A stretch of 64,000 nucleotides of DNA from Martinezella miluonensis (lineage in GTDB: Bacteria > Pseudomonadota > Alphaproteobacteria > Rhizobiales > Rhizobiaceae), in NCBI RefSeq assembly GCF_900094545.1, contig NZ_FMAH01000017.1, positions 1 to 64,000 of the forward strand. The letters run 5' to 3'. The translations under genes were made by a program, and so were the position numbers. Below the pieces are notes generated by a model. That model made no database searches. It was not told where the DNA came from and saw only the letters and a program-made list of their open reading frames with translations. This document shows, in pieces, positions 23,829 through 39,513 of the stretch (its first letter is position 1; the number at the start of each line of letters is the position of its first letter).

Positions 23829-26287
23829 ATGAATAATTTGACGAAGGCTGATCTCCCCGTTCCAGCCCCACGCAGTTCCCGCCCCGAAATCCTTGCGGAA
23901 GAAATTATCGAACGCCTGACCTATCGCATCGGCAAGGATGCGAAAGTGGCTAAGCCGCACGACTGGCTGACGGCGACGATCCTCGTTATTCGTGACCGCG
24001 TCATCGACAAATGGATGGAATCGACCCGCCGGGTCTACGAGACCGGCGCCAAGCGCGTATACTATCTATCCTTGGAATTCCTGATCGGGCGCCTCATGCG
24101 CGACGCGGTTTCCAACCTCGGCTTGATGGAAGAGATCACCAACGCGCTCTCTTCGCTCGGCGTCGATATCCGCGTCATCGCCGGCCTCGAGCCTGATGCG
24201 GCGCTCGGCAATGGCGGCCTTGGCCGTCTCGCCGCCTGCTTCATGGAATCCATGGCGACCGTCGATGTGCCGGCCTATGGCTACGGCATTCGCTATGTGC
24301 ACGGCCTGTTCCGCCAGCAGATGGCGGATGGCTGGCAGGTGGAGCTGCCGGAAACCTGGCTGGCCCATGGCAACCCATGGGAATTCGAGCGCCAGGAAAG
24401 CTCCTATGAAATCGGCTTTGGCGGCGGCGTCGAAACCGTCGGTGGCCATGACGATCAGCCCCGTTATGTCTGGAAGCCGGCCGAGCGCGTTATCGCCACT
24501 GCCTTCGACACGCCCGTCGTCGGCTGGCGCGCCAAGCGCGTCAACACGCTCCGTCTCTGGTCGGCGCAGCCGATCGACCCAATCCTGCTCGATGCCTTCA
24601 ACGCTGGCGACCACATCGGCGCGCTGCGTGAAAGCAACAAGGCCGAAAGCCTGACGCGCGTCCTCTATCCGGCCGATGCGACGCCCGCCGGCCAGGAGCT
24701 GCGCCTGCGCCAGGAATTCTTCTTCTCGTCAGCCTCGCTGCAGGACATTATTCGCCGCCATCTCCAGCAGTACGACGATCTGACCAACCTGGCCGACAAG
24801 GTCGCAATCCAGCTGAACGACACGCATCCAGCCGTTTCCGTCACGGAAATGATGCGTCTCCTGGTCGATGTCCATGGCTTCGAATTTGACAAAGCCTGGG
24901 ATATCACCCGCAACACCTTCGGCTACACCAACCATACGCTGCTGCCGGAAGCGCTCGAAAGCTGGCCGGTGCCGCTGTTCGAACGGCTCCTGCCGCGACA
25001 CATGCAGATCATCTACGCCATCAATGCGAAGATTCTTGTCGAAGCCCGCAAGGCTCGCAACTTCAACGATACGGAAATCCGCTCGATCTCTCTGATCGAC
25101 GAGAACGGCGATCGCCGCGTGCGCATGGGCAATCTCGCCTTCGTCGGCTCGCATTCGATCAACGGCGTTTCCGCGCTGCATACCGACTTGATGAAGGTCA
25201 CCGTCTTTGCCGACCTGCATAAGCTCTATCCGGATCGCATCAACAACAAGACCAACGGCATCACACCGCGCCGCTGGCTGATGCAGTGCAATCCCGGTCT
25301 GACAAACCTCGTCCGCGAAACGATCGGCGACGCCTTCCTCGACGATGCCGAAAAACTGAAACCCCTGGATCAGTTCGCCCGCGACAGCGCCTTCCAGCAG
25401 AAGTTTGCTGCCGTCAAGCGCGCCAACAAGGTGCAGTTGTCCAATCTGGTCGCGAGCCGCATGGGCATCAAGCTCGATCCAAATGCGATGTTCGACATCC
25501 AGATCAAGCGCATTCACGAATACAAGCGTCAACTTCTCAACATCATCGAAACAGTCGCTCTTTACGACCAGATCCGCTCGCATCCCGAGCTGGATTGGCA
25601 GCCGCGCGTCAAGCTCTTCGCCGGCAAGGCGGCGCCGAGCTACCATAACGCCAAGCTCATCATCAAGCTGATCAACGACGTCGCCCGCGTCATCAACAAC
25701 GACCCGTCGGTACGTGGCCTGCTGAAGGTCGTCTTCGTGCCGAACTACAACGTCTCTCTCGCCGAAGTCATGGTTCCGGCCGCTGACCTCTCCGAGCAGA
25801 TTTCGACAGCCGGCATGGAAGCGTCGGGCACCGGCAACATGAAATTCGGCCTCAACGGCGCGCTGACCATCGGCACGCTCGACGGCGCCAATGTCGAAAT
25901 GCGCGATAATGTCGGCGAGGACAACATCATCATCTTCGGCCTCACGGCAGATGAAGTCGCCAGCCTGCGCAGCGACGGCCATGACCCTCGCGCCGTCATC
26001 GAACGCTCGCGCGAGCTCGCTCAGGCGCTTGCGGCCATCGCCTCGGGCGTCTTCTCGCCGGACGACCGCAGCCGCTATGCCAACCTGATCGAAGGCATCT
26101 ACAGCCATGACTGGTTCATGGTTGCCGCCGATTTCGATGCCTATGCCGCAGCCCAGCGCGAAGTCGACATCCTCTGGGCCAATCCGTCCGAGTGGTACGC
26201 CAAGACGATCAACAACACCGCGCGCATGGGTTGGTTCTCCTCCGATCGGACGATCCGTCAATATGCCAAGGAAATCTGGAGAGCTGG

Positions 26288-26291
<4 letters not shown>
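23829..26291 (+). CDS. glgP: Glycogen phosphorylase
   Basis: 820 residues, the usual length for rhizobial GlgP. It contains YYLSLEFLIGRL, the N-terminal GLGNGGLGRLAACF-type motif (ALGNGGLGRLAACFMES), IQLNDTHPAV, and the PLP site GTGNMKFGLNGAL with Lys672 as the Schiff-base lysine. It releases glucose-1-phosphate from glycogen chain ends. I start at 23829 because GAGAG precedes it; an in-frame ATG at 23811 adds six residues without a ribosome-binding site. Its stop overlaps the glgB start (ATGA), so the two are translationally coupled. Confidence 0.95.
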
Positions 26292-28495
<2,204 letters not shown>

Positions 28496-28521
28496 GATCA
28501 CTACGGACAGGGAGGAATAAA

Positions 28522-29784
28522 ATGGTAGAAAAACGTTTCCAGCCGCTGGCACGCGACGCCATGGCCTACGTTCTTGCCGGGGGCCGAGGCAGCCGATTGA
28601 AGGAACTGACCGATCGCCGCGCCAAGCCAGCGGTCTACTTCGGCGGCAAGACCCGAATCATCGATTTCGCCCTCTCCAACGCGCTCAATTCCGGTATTCG
28701 CCGCATCGGTGTCGCCACCCAGTACAAGGCGCACTCGCTGATCCGCCACATGCAGCGCGGCTGGAACTTCTTCCGCCCGGAACGAAACGAGAGCTTCGAT
28801 ATCCTGCCGGCTTCGCAGCGCGTGTCGGAAACGCAATGGTATGAGGGCACCGCCGACGCAGTCTACCAGAACATCGACATCATCGAGCCCTATGGCCCGG
28901 AATACATGGTCATCCTCGCCGGCGACCATATCTATAAGATGGACTATGAATGGATGCTGCAGCAGCACGTCGATTCTGGCGCTCAAGTCACGATCGGCTG
29001 CCTCGAAGTGCCCCGCATGGAAGCCGTCGGCTTCGGCGTCATGCACGTCAACGAGAAAGACGAGATCATCGATTTCGTCGAGAAGCCCGCAGATCCGCCA
29101 GGCATTCCCGGCAATCCGGATTTCGCGCTAGCATCGATGGGCATCTATGTCTTCCACACCAAGTTCCTGATCGAATGCCTGAAGCGCGATGCGGCCGATC
29201 CGAATTCGAGCCGCGACTTCGGCAAGGACATCATCCCCTACATCGTCAAGAACGGCAAAGCCGTCGCGCATCGCTTCACGCAATCCTGCGTCCGCTCGGA
29301 TTTCGAGCGTGAGGCCTATTGGCGCGATGTCGGCACGATCGATGCCTATTGGCAGGCCAATATCGACCTGACCGCCGTGGTGCCGGAGCTCGACATCTAC
29401 GACAAGTCCTGGCCGATCTGGACCTATGCCGAAATCAGCCCTCCGGCCAAGTTCGTCCATGACGACGAGGATCGCCGCGGTTCGGCAGTCTCTTCCGTCG
29501 TCGCCGGCGACTGCATCATCTCAGGCGCCAGCCTCTACAACAGTCTGCTGTTTACCGGCGTGCGCGCCAACTCCTACTCCAAGCTGGAGGGAGCCGTGGT
29601 GCTGCCCAGCGTCAAGGTCGGTCGCCGCGCGCAGCTCAAGAACGTCGTCATCGATCATGGTGTCACCATTCCCGAAGGGCTGATTGTCGGCGAGGATCCG
29701 GAGCTGGATGCCAAGCGCTGGCGCCGCACGGAAAGCGGCATCTGCCTCATCACGCAGACGATGATCGACAAGCTGGATTTGTAA
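28522..29784 (+). CDS. glgC: Glucose-1-phosphate adenylyltransferase
   Basis: 420 residues. [30 protein letters not shown] is the nucleotidyltransferase loop, followed by [27 protein letters not shown], a GTADAVYQN block, and a C-terminal left-handed beta-helix with hexapeptide repeats ([38 protein letters not shown]). It makes ADP-glucose, the committed step of glycogen synthesis, and in this family is allosterically activated by fructose-6-P and pyruvate. GGGAGG before 28522 sets the start; the open frame to 28492 is not needed. Confidence 0.96.
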   Translation: MVEKRFQPLARDAMAYVLAGGRGSRLKELTDRRAKPAVYFGGKTRIIDFALSNALNSGIRRIGVATQYKAHSLIRHMQRGWNFFRPERNESFDILPASQRVSETQWYEGTADAVYQNIDIIEPYGPEYMVILAGDHIYKMDYEWMLQQHVDSGAQVTIGCLEVPRMEAVGFGVMHVNEKDEIIDFVEKPADPPGIPGNPDFALASMGIYVFHTKFLIECLKRDAADPNSSRDFGKDIIPYIVKNGKAVAHRFTQSCVRSDFEREAYWRDVGTIDAYWQANIDLTAVVPELDIYDKSWPIWTYAEISPPAKFVHDDEDRRGSAVSSVVAGDCIISGASLYNSLLFTGVRANSYSKLEGAVVLPSVKVGRRAQLKNVVIDHGVTIPEGLIVGEDPELDAKRWRRTESGICLITQTMIDKLDL

Positions 29785-29787
29785 CTT

Positions 29788-32863
<3,076 letters not shown>

Positions 32864-32878
32864 TGATGGCGTGAGCCT

Positions 32879-33019
32879 AACTTCGCCCCGCAAACGCGGG
32901 GGAGAAGTTGGGCGGCGACTGGTCGGATGAGTGGCCTTCTCAAAATTCACAGCAACCGCATAACTCGCCGAGCGCTCCGCCTCTCACCCTGACCCTCTCC
33001 CCGCAAGCAGGGAGAGGGG
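32879..33019. repeat. Two palindromic repeat units between pgm and glgX
   Basis: Unit 1 (32879-32909): AACTTCGCCCCGC facing GCGGGGGAGAAGTT. Unit 2 (32993-33018): CCCTCTCCC facing GGGAGAGGG across CGCAAGCA. Such GC-rich units with a CGCAAG(C)-type loop are dispersed repeats in rhizobial genomes. Between pgm and glgX they could end transcription or stabilise the upstream mRNA. Confidence 0.6.
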
Positions 33020-33052
33020 ACTACTCCTAGCGACCCGGAAAGCCCACGAGAC

Positions 33053-35023
33053 ATGTCAGATCAGACAATCCGTTCCCTTGGCGCTACCTTCACAGACACC
33101 GGCGTTGAATTTGCCGTATGGTCGAGGAATGCCGAGCGGATCGAGCTTTGCATGTTCGATGCGGAGGGCAAGAAGGAAATCCTGTGCCTGCCATTCACCC
33201 GCGATGGCGACGAGCATCGTCTGTTCGTCAAGAACGCCAAACATGGCATGCGCTACGGCCTGCGCGCTCATGGCACATACGATCCCGATCAGGGCCTGTG
33301 GTTCGACCCATCCAAGCTGCTGATCGATCCCTATGCCAAGGAACTGGATCGGCCTTTCCAATATGATCCGCGCCTGAGCATTGTCGGCGAAGACACGCGG
33401 GACCTGATGCCGAAGGCGATCGTCACGCGGGACGTCGCCGTTGCCCCGGCCAAGCCGCTGTTCCAGCCAGGCGGCCTGATATACGAGATCGCCGTCAAGC
33501 CTTTCACCATGCTGCATCCGGATGTGCCGGCGAAACAACGCGGCACGGTCGCCGCCCTCGCCCATCCCTCTGTGATTGCCCATCTCAAACGGCTGCGCGT
33601 GAATGCCGTCGAGCTGATGCCGATCACCGCCTGGATCGATGAACGGCACCTGCCGCCGCTCGGCCTCACCAATGGCTGGGGCTACAATCCTGTCGCCTTC
33701 ATGGCGCTCGATCCGCGTCTTGTCCCCGGCGGTATGAAGGAATTGCGCGAGACCGTCGCCGCCCTTCACGCCGAAGGCATCGCCGTCATCCTCGATCTCG
33801 TCTTTAATCACACCGGGGAGAGCGATCGCCACGGGCCGACGCTTTCGCTGCGCGGCCTCGACAATCCCACCTATTTCCGCCACCTACCGGATCAGCCCGG
33901 CACGCTGGTCAATGATACCGGCACCGGCAACACCGTCGCCTGCGACCAGCCGGCGACGCGCAGGTTGATTATGGACAGCCTGCGCCATTTCGTCCGGCAC
34001 GCCGGCATTGATGGTTTCCGTTTCGATCTCGCCACCGTGATCGGACGCGGCGGCAAGGGCTTCGATCCCGACAGTATGACGCTACGCGCGATGCTGGCGG
34101 ACGAGGTTCTCCGGGATCGCATCCTGATCGCCGAACCTTGGGACATCGGTCCCGGCGGCTACCAGCTGGGGAATTTTTCAGCACCCTTTCTCGAGTGGAG
34201 CGATCGCGCCCGCGACGATCTGCGCCGCTTCTGGCGCGGCGACGCCAGGATCGGCGACCTGGCAACGGTGCTTGCGGGCTCCTCTTCGATCTTCGGCCGC
34301 GACGGCCGCACGCAGACCCGCAGCGTCAACTTCCTCGCCGCCCATGACGGCTTCACGCTGATGGATCTCGTTTCCTACGAGAACAAGCACAATGAGGCCA
34401 ACGGCGAGAACAATCGCGACGGCCACAACGAGAATTTTTCCTGGAACAATGGCGTCGAAGGCAAGACGGCCGATCCATCGGTCCAGCGTAAACGCCGCGC
34501 CGACATCGAAGCCATGCTTTCGACCCTGTTTGCCACGCGCGGCACGATCATGCTGACGGCAGGCGATGAAGGCGGACGCAGCCAGCAGGGCAACAACAAC
34601 GCCTACTGCCAAGATAACGCCATCACCTGGATGGACTGGACGACTCTCGACGAGGAACTGATCGGCCATACCGCCTGGCTTTCCGGCCTGCGCCGCCGCT
34701 TCGGCGCCTTCGCCGAGATGGATTTTTTCCGCGGCGATGGCGACGTGAGCTGGTTTTCCGCGGCGGGATCGTCGTTGACGACAGCTGAGTGGGAAGCACC
34801 GGATGCCGATATGCTCGGCATGGCGATCAGAACGCAGGATCTCGACAACGGCCGATCCACACGTCTCGCCGTTGTCGTTAATCGCACACCGAATGAACTT
34901 GGCATCAGGCCACCACCATCCGAAAGAAGCGGCTGGTCGCTGCTAATCGCAGCAGGCGAAACGCCGGCCGGCGAGCAGATCACCATTCCCGCGCGCTCCG
35001 TCATCTTCCTCGTTGAGACCTGA
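33053..35023 (+). CDS. glgX: Glycogen debranching enzyme
   Basis: 656 residues. An N-terminal CBM48 (residues about 8-95, LGATFTDTGVEFAVWSRNAERIELCMFD) leads to the GH13 barrel: NAVELMPITAWIDERHLPPLGLTNGWGYNP, VILDLVFNHTGESD, nucleophile GFRFDLATVIGR, acid ILIAEPWDIG and AAHDGFTLMDLVSYENKHNEANGENN. It removes alpha-1,6 limit-dextrin branches left by GlgP. It is separated from pgm by 189 bp with palindromic repeats, so it may have its own promoter or depend on read-through. Confidence 0.95.
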   Translation: MSDQTIRSLGATFTDTGVEFAVWSRNAERIELCMFDAEGKKEILCLPFTRDGDEHRLFVKNAKHGMRYGLRAHGTYDPDQGLWFDPSKLLIDPYAKELDRPFQYDPRLSIVGEDTRDLMPKAIVTRDVAVAPAKPLFQPGGLIYEIAVKPFTMLHPDVPAKQRGTVAALAHPSVIAHLKRLRVNAVELMPITAWIDERHLPPLGLTNGWGYNPVAFMALDPRLVPGGMKELRETVAALHAEGIAVILDLVFNHTGESDRHGPTLSLRGLDNPTYFRHLPDQPGTLVNDTGTGNTVACDQPATRRLIMDSLRHFVRHAGIDGFRFDLATVIGRGGKGFDPDSMTLRAMLADEVLRDRILIAEPWDIGPGGYQLGNFSAPFLEWSDRARDDLRRFWRGDARIGDLATVLAGSSSIFGRDGRTQTRSVNFLAAHDGFTLMDLVSYENKHNEANGENNRDGHNENFSWNNGVEGKTADPSVQRKRRADIEAMLSTLFATRGTIMLTAGDEGGRSQQGNNNAYCQDNAITWMDWTTLDEELIGHTAWLSGLRRRFGAFAEMDFFRGDGDVSWFSAAGSSLTTAEWEAPDADMLGMAIRTQDLDNGRSTRLAVVVNRTPNELGIRPPPSERSGWSLLIAAGETPAGEQITIPARSVIFLVET

Positions 35024-35064
35024 TCTTCGTTGCACTTTCCGTTGCGATTCGCCAGAAAGGAGCA

Positions 35065-35580
35065 ATGACCATTCGGAACGATGAGGACGGAATGCCTGGC
35101 GATATCTCGCTTGTTGAGATCATGAAACTGGTGGGAACGGAGATCGGCGTCTCCGACTGGATCTCGGTCGATCAGACGATGATCGATACCTTTGCCGATG
35201 CCACGCTCGATCATCAGTTCATCCATGTCGATCCCGAACGCGCCAAGGCGGAAACGCCCTATGGCGGCACCATCGCCCATGGCTTCCTGACGCTTTCCCT
35301 GCTTTCTGTGATGAACTATAGCGGCCTGCCCAAGATCCGCGAGCAGACCATGGGCATCAACTACGGCTTTGAAAAGATCCGCTTCATGTCGCCGGTCAAA
35401 TGCGGCGCACGCGTGCGCGGCCGCTTCTTGCTTGCCGAAACGCGGTTGCGCGGCGCCAGCATGCTGATGCTGACTTATGACGTGACCGTCGAGATCGAAA
35501 GCGAGCGCAAGCCGGCGCTGACGGCGACATGGACGACCATATCGCAGTTCGACCCCAAGGATCGGCCGGAAGAGGTCTGA
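35065..35580 (+). CDS. MaoC-like hydratase, NodN-like
   Basis: 171 residues with a single hot-dog domain. The hydratase motif is intact: ISVDQTMIDTFADATLDHQFIHVDPERA (catalytic Asp and His of DxxxxH) followed by TPYGGTIAHGFLTLSLL. This is the (R)-specific enoyl-CoA hydratase/MaoC pattern, and rhizobial NodN belongs to the same group. It could make (R)-3-hydroxyacyl-CoA, for example for polyhydroxyalkanoate or lipid synthesis. AAGGAG stands before the ATG. It follows glgX by 41 bp and may be transcribed with it. It converges on soxG. Confidence 0.85.
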   Translation: MTIRNDEDGMPGDISLVEIMKLVGTEIGVSDWISVDQTMIDTFADATLDHQFIHVDPERAKAETPYGGTIAHGFLTLSLLSVMNYSGLPKIREQTMGINYGFEKIRFMSPVKCGARVRGRFLLAETRLRGASMLMLTYDVTVEIESERKPALTATWTTISQFDPKDRPEEV

Positions 35581-35589
35581 CCTGAGCGA

Positions 35590-35612
35590 ATGTGGGCCTT
35601 AAAGGCCCACAT
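35590..35612. terminator. Hairpin between the MaoC-like gene and soxG
   Basis: A 23-bp perfect dyad (ATGTGGGCCTT and AAGGCCCACAT about a central A) between two convergent genes, overlapping the TAA of soxG. It lacks T-runs, but the position fits a shared terminator. Confidence 0.6.
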
Positions 35613-36147
35613 CCTCCGCAGCTTCGCTCAGAAGGCCGAAGGCATAATCGGAAAAGGAACGCCAGACCTCGACGCGGAACGTTTCCTCATCCAGCCGCAG
35701 CAACACGACTTCGACCTTGCCGAGCAGCGTGCGCGAGCAGGCTCCAACCGGAAAGGCCTCGCGCGACAGATCCTGCGGGCAGCCGCCCGAGATCGTCGCT
35801 TCGGCACCGGGGCCGGACACGATGACAGCGGTATTGCGATGCGACACATCGGTCGCCGAGTGCAACACGCCAGACGATGCAGCCACGCCCACCAGATCAG
35901 CGCCATTTTCGTCGATAACAAGCCATTCGTCCGGGCCGATCCAGAGCGCGTGACGACCATTGTTGCTGGCCGAGGTTTTGGGCCGGGTCGGCACTTGCAA
36001 GCCGAGCGCCTGCGAAAGGCTGCCGATGGAATCGGCAGGCGCTCTCAATGCAATCCGGCTTGCGGGTGCTGCGGCCGTCAGCCGGACGGTGGCGGAGCCG
36101 CCGTGGCGGCCGGCGAGTGGCAGTTTGCGGGTAGCGAGCTCAGCCAT
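35599..36147 (-). CDS. soxG: Sarcosine oxidase gamma subunit
   Basis: A 182-residue protein. The pattern GSLSQALGLQVPTRPKTSASNNGRHALWIGPDEWLVI and the C-terminal RLDEETFRVEVWRSFSDYAFGLLSEA match SoxG, a GcvT-like fold. It is part of the alpha-beta-gamma-delta heterotetramer that oxidises sarcosine to glycine. The start is taken at 36147 (MAELATRKLPLAG), overlapping the soxA stop by 8 bp; the frame opens eight codons further. It is the last gene of the leftward sox operon. Confidence 0.9.
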   Translation of the reverse strand: MAELATRKLPLAGRHGGSATVRLTAAAPASRIALRAPADSIGSLSQALGLQVPTRPKTSASNNGRHALWIGPDEWLVIDENGADLVGVAASSGVLHSATDVSHRNTAVIVSGPGAEATISGGCPQDLSREAFPVGACSRTLLGKVEVVLLRLDEETFRVEVWRSFSDYAFGLLSEAAEDVGL

Positions 36148-39136
36148 TGATCCGGCCTCCTTCCTTGTCAAAGAACACCAGATCCGTCACCTCGACGGCA
36201 ATCGTCTTGTCGGGCATCGGCACGTAGAGCGTCTTGCCCATGCGCTCGCGTCCGCCGGCAACCAGCGCAAAGGCGATGGAGCGGCCGAGATTTTCGGACC
36301 AGTAGGCCGAGGTGACATGGCCGAGCATGGTCATCGGCTTCGGCTCGTTCGGATCGGCGACGATCTGTGCGCCCTCCTCCAGCACCACCTTCGGATCTCG
36401 GGTGATGAGACCGACCAGCTGCTTGCGCCCTTCCTTGACGAGATCCGGCCGCTTCAGGCCGCGAATACCGACGAAATCGGTCTTCTTCTTGGAAACGGCC
36501 CAGGCAAGCCCGGCATCGTCAGGAGTCACCGTGCCGTCCGTATCCTGGCCGACGATGATGTAGCCCTTCTCGGCGCGAAGGACGTGCATGGTCTCGGTGC
36601 CGTAGGCGCAAGCGCCCAGCGGCTCGGCGCGGGCCCAGACGGCTTCCAGAACCGACTGGCCGTAATCGGCCGGCACGTTGATTTCATAGCCGACTTCGCC
36701 GGTGAAGGAGACGCGGAACAACCGTGCCGGCACGCCGCAGACCTTGCACTCGGCCACGCTCATATGCGGGAAGGCCTCGTTGGACAGGTCCTGGCCCTCG
36801 ACGAGCGGCTCAATGATCTCGCGCGCCTTCGGCCCCTGCACGGCGATGACGGCCCACTGCTCCGTGGTGGAAGTGAGCCACACCTTCAGATGCGGGAACT
36901 CGGTCTGGAGGTAATCTTCCATATGATGCAGCACGCGCGGCGCACCGCCGGTCGTGGTGGTCACATGGAAGCGATCCTCGGCAAGACGACCGACGACGCC
37001 GTCGTCATACACGAAGCCGTCCTCGCGAGTCATGATGCCGTAGCGGCAGCGGCCGGGCTTCAGCGTATCCCAAGCATTGGTGTAGATCAGGTTCAGGAAC
37101 TCGGCCGCATCCGGCCCGACCACTTCGATCTTGCCGAGCGTCGAGGCATCGAACACGCCGGCCACTTCGCGCGCCGTGCGGCATTCGCGATTGACGGCCT
37201 GATGCATGGTCTCCCCGGCGCGCGGATAGAACCAGGCGCGCTTCCAGTTGCCGACATCTTCGAAGATGGCGCCATGTGCCTCTTCCCAAGCATGCATCGG
37301 CGTCTTGCGGGCGGGATCGAAGAGGAACCCGCGCGAATGGCTGATCAGCGTGCCGTAAGTGACAGGCGTATAAGGCGCGCGGAAGGTGGTGAGACCGACC
37401 TGCGGAATATCTTTGCCGAGCATTTCGGCAGCGATCGCCAGCCCGTGCATGTTGGAAAGCTTGCCCTGGTCGGACGCCATACCGTTGGTGGTGAAGCGCT
37501 TGATATGCTCGATGGAATGCATGCCTTCGCGCACGGCGAGACGGATATCCTTGGCGCAGACATCGTGCTGGAAATCGACGAAGGCCTTGGCATTCGTGTT
37601 CGGCCCTGCCCCTTCGGCCGCACCGATCATGCCGCCCGTCCATTCGAAAGCCTGCTCCGCCTGAAGCTGGATCTTCTCGCCGCCATTGGTGCTACCCGTA
37701 GCGCGCGCCATCAGCTCGCCGGCCGCCAGCGATTCCTCGATCGCGGCCTGCAGGCCATCCGTGCCGTTGCAGGCGCCGACGGAAAGGCAATCCTGAACGT
37801 AAGTGCCCGGCAGGAAGCGCTGCTTCTCCGCCTCGAACTTCAGCTTGCCACGCGATTGCGAGAACATATGGACCGATGGCGTCCAGCCGGCCGAGACCAG
37901 CAATGCATCAATGGCAATCTTGCGAGTGGCGGAGCTGCCGTTGCGCGCGACGGTCATGGAGGAAACGCGCAGCTTGCCGGCGGTATCGACGACGGCATAG
38001 TCGGTCATCACCTCGATGCCGAGCCGCTTTGCCTCGGCCAACACTGCCTCGCTCGGCCGCGCGCGGCTGTCGACGATGGCAGCAATGGAAACGCCAGCAC
38101 GCTTCAGATCGAAGGCGGCTTCATAGGCCGAATCATGCGCCGTATAGACGCCGATCTTGGCGCCAACGGCGACGCCATAGTGATTGAGGTAAGCGCGAGC
38201 AGCCGAAGCGAGCATGATGCCCGGCCGATCGTTGTTCGGAAACACCATATGACGTTCGATGGCACCCGTCGCCAGAATGACACGCTTGGTGCGAACCTGC
38301 CACAGGCGCTCGCGCGGCAGGTTGCGGCCCGGCTTGGCCAGATGGTCGGTCACTCGTTCGGCAAGGCCGATGAAATTGTGATTGTAGTAGCCGAAAGCGG
38401 TCGTGCGGGTCAGCACCTGAACATTCGGCATCGCCTCGAGCTTGGCGACGATAGCCTGCGCCCAGTCATAGCCTTCGACGCCGTCGATCTTGACGCCGGT
38501 GTCGAAGCGCAGCGCGCCGCCGGCTTCCGGCTGCTCGTCGCAGAGGATGACCTTGGCGCCTGTTTCGGCAGCGGCGAGCGCTGCCGAAAGACCGGCGACG
38601 CCGGCACCGACGACGAGCACGTCGCAATGGGCATAGCGGCTGGCATAGTGATCCGGATCCTCTTCCGTCGGCGCGACGCCAAGACCGGCTGCACGACGGA
38701 TGAAGGGCTCATAGATGTGCTTCCAGGCAGACTTCGGCCACATGAAAGTCTTGTAGTAGAAGCCGGCCGCAAAGAACGGCGACATCCAATTGTTGACGCC
38801 GCCAATATCGAAAGCCAACGACGGCCATCGGTTCTGCGACTGCGCCTTCATGCCGTCGAAGACTTCCTGCACACTGGCGCGCACGTTCGGCTGCCGCCGC
38901 GCCGCATCGCGGGAGATATCGAGCAGTGCATTCGGCTCCTCGGCTCCGGCCGAAAGGATGCCACGCGGACGGTGATATTTGAAGGATCGGCCGACGAGAT
39001 GGACGCCGTTGGCAAGCAGCGCGGAGGCGACGGTATCGCCTTCGAGCGCCGTATAGGTCTTGCCGTCAAAAGTGAAGCGAGCGGTTCTGGCCGGCGTCAG
39101 ACGTCCCTTGCCCGCGATACGATTGGCGCCGCTCAT
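36140..39136 (-). CDS. soxA: Sarcosine oxidase alpha subunit
   Basis: 998 residues. The N-terminal ferredoxin-like domain (TFDGKTYTALEGDTVASALLANGVHLVGRSFKYHRPRGI) is followed by the NAD+-binding FAD-disulphide-oxidoreductase domain (VLVVGAGVAGLSAALAAAETGA). After it comes the GcvT-like folate-binding C-terminal half (GVFDASTLGKIEVVGPDAAEFLNLIYTN, FTGEVGYEINVPADYGQSV, YIIVGQDTDGTVTPDDAGLAWAVSK). It binds NAD and tetrahydrofolate; the methyl group becomes 5,10-methylene-THF. The start overlaps the soxD stop by four bases (ATGA). Confidence 0.96.
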   Translation of the reverse strand: MSGANRIAGKGRLTPARTARFTFDGKTYTALEGDTVASALLANGVHLVGRSFKYHRPRGILSAGAEEPNALLDISRDAARRQPNVRASVQEVFDGMKAQSQNRWPSLAFDIGGVNNWMSPFFAAGFYYKTFMWPKSAWKHIYEPFIRRAAGLGVAPTEEDPDHYASRYAHCDVLVVGAGVAGLSAALAAAETGAKVILCDEQPEAGGALRFDTGVKIDGVEGYDWAQAIVAKLEAMPNVQVLTRTTAFGYYNHNFIGLAERVTDHLAKPGRNLPRERLWQVRTKRVILATGAIERHMVFPNNDRPGIMLASAARAYLNHYGVAVGAKIGVYTAHDSAYEAAFDLKRAGVSIAAIVDSRARPSEAVLAEAKRLGIEVMTDYAVVDTAGKLRVSSMTVARNGSSATRKIAIDALLVSAGWTPSVHMFSQSRGKLKFEAEKQRFLPGTYVQDCLSVGACNGTDGLQAAIEESLAAGELMARATGSTNGGEKIQLQAEQAFEWTGGMIGAAEGAGPNTNAKAFVDFQHDVCAKDIRLAVREGMHSIEHIKRFTTNGMASDQGKLSNMHGLAIAAEMLGKDIPQVGLTTFRAPYTPVTYGTLISHSRGFLFDPARKTPMHAWEEAHGAIFEDVGNWKRAWFYPRAGETMHQAVNRECRTAREVAGVFDASTLGKIEVVGPDAAEFLNLIYTNAWDTLKPGRCRYGIMTREDGFVYDDGVVGRLAEDRFHVTTTTGGAPRVLHHMEDYLQTEFPHLKVWLTSTTEQWAVIAVQGPKAREIIEPLVEGQDLSNEAFPHMSVAECKVCGVPARLFRVSFTGEVGYEINVPADYGQSVLEAVWARAEPLGACAYGTETMHVLRAEKGYIIVGQDTDGTVTPDDAGLAWAVSKKKTDFVGIRGLKRPDLVKEGRKQLVGLITRDPKVVLEEGAQIVADPNEPKPMTMLGHVTSAYWSENLGRSIAFALVAGGRERMGKTLYVPMPDKTIAVEVTDLVFFDKEGGRING

Positions 39137-39498
39137 TCAGCAAATCCCTCTGTTTGTGCCGTCTGTTCTTGTTCGTTCTGATGCTGTGCTACCGGCTCGG
39201 AAGTGCGCGGTAGCAGCGTCGCCGGATCCGGCTTCGGCTCGCCGGCCTTGTAGGTGCGGTAGAAATGATCGCTCACGGTGTCGCGCGCCGCATTGAAGAA
39301 ACGGCCGCAGCCATGGATATGCCGCCAGCGCTCGAAGATCAGGCCCTTCGGATTGTCGCGCAGGAAGAAATATTCCTCGAACTCCTCATCCGAGATCCCG
39401 GCAATATTGGCGGGCCGCACGATATGCGCATCGCCGGCGCTGCGGAATTCGAGTTCCGAACGCTCTTCCTCGCAATAGGGGCAGTAAATCAGCAGCAT
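39133..39498 (-). CDS. soxD: Sarcosine oxidase delta subunit
   Basis: 121 residues, longer at the C-terminus than usual by an acidic Gln-rich tail. The zinc-binding pattern is present: MLLIYCPYCEEERSELEF, then HIVRP and WRHIHGCGRFFNAARDTVS. SoxD is the small zinc-binding subunit of the heterotetramer. It overlaps soxA by four bases. The C-terminal extension (EPVAQHQNEQEQTAQTEGF) is likely disordered. Confidence 0.92.
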   Translation of the reverse strand: MLLIYCPYCEEERSELEFRSAGDAHIVRPANIAGISDEEFEEYFFLRDNPKGLIFERWRHIHGCGRFFNAARDTVSDHFYRTYKAGEPKPDPATLLPRTSEPVAQHQNEQEQTAQTEGFAE

Positions 39499-39513
39499 CG
39501 TTTTCTACCTGTG

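Noticed and set aside
35960..39181. Rightward 1073-residue open frame antisense to soxA
   Set aside because: It mirrors the codon structure of soxA, is rich in His/Arg/Gly/Asp as expected for a shadow, and shows no domain. soxA is a certain gene.
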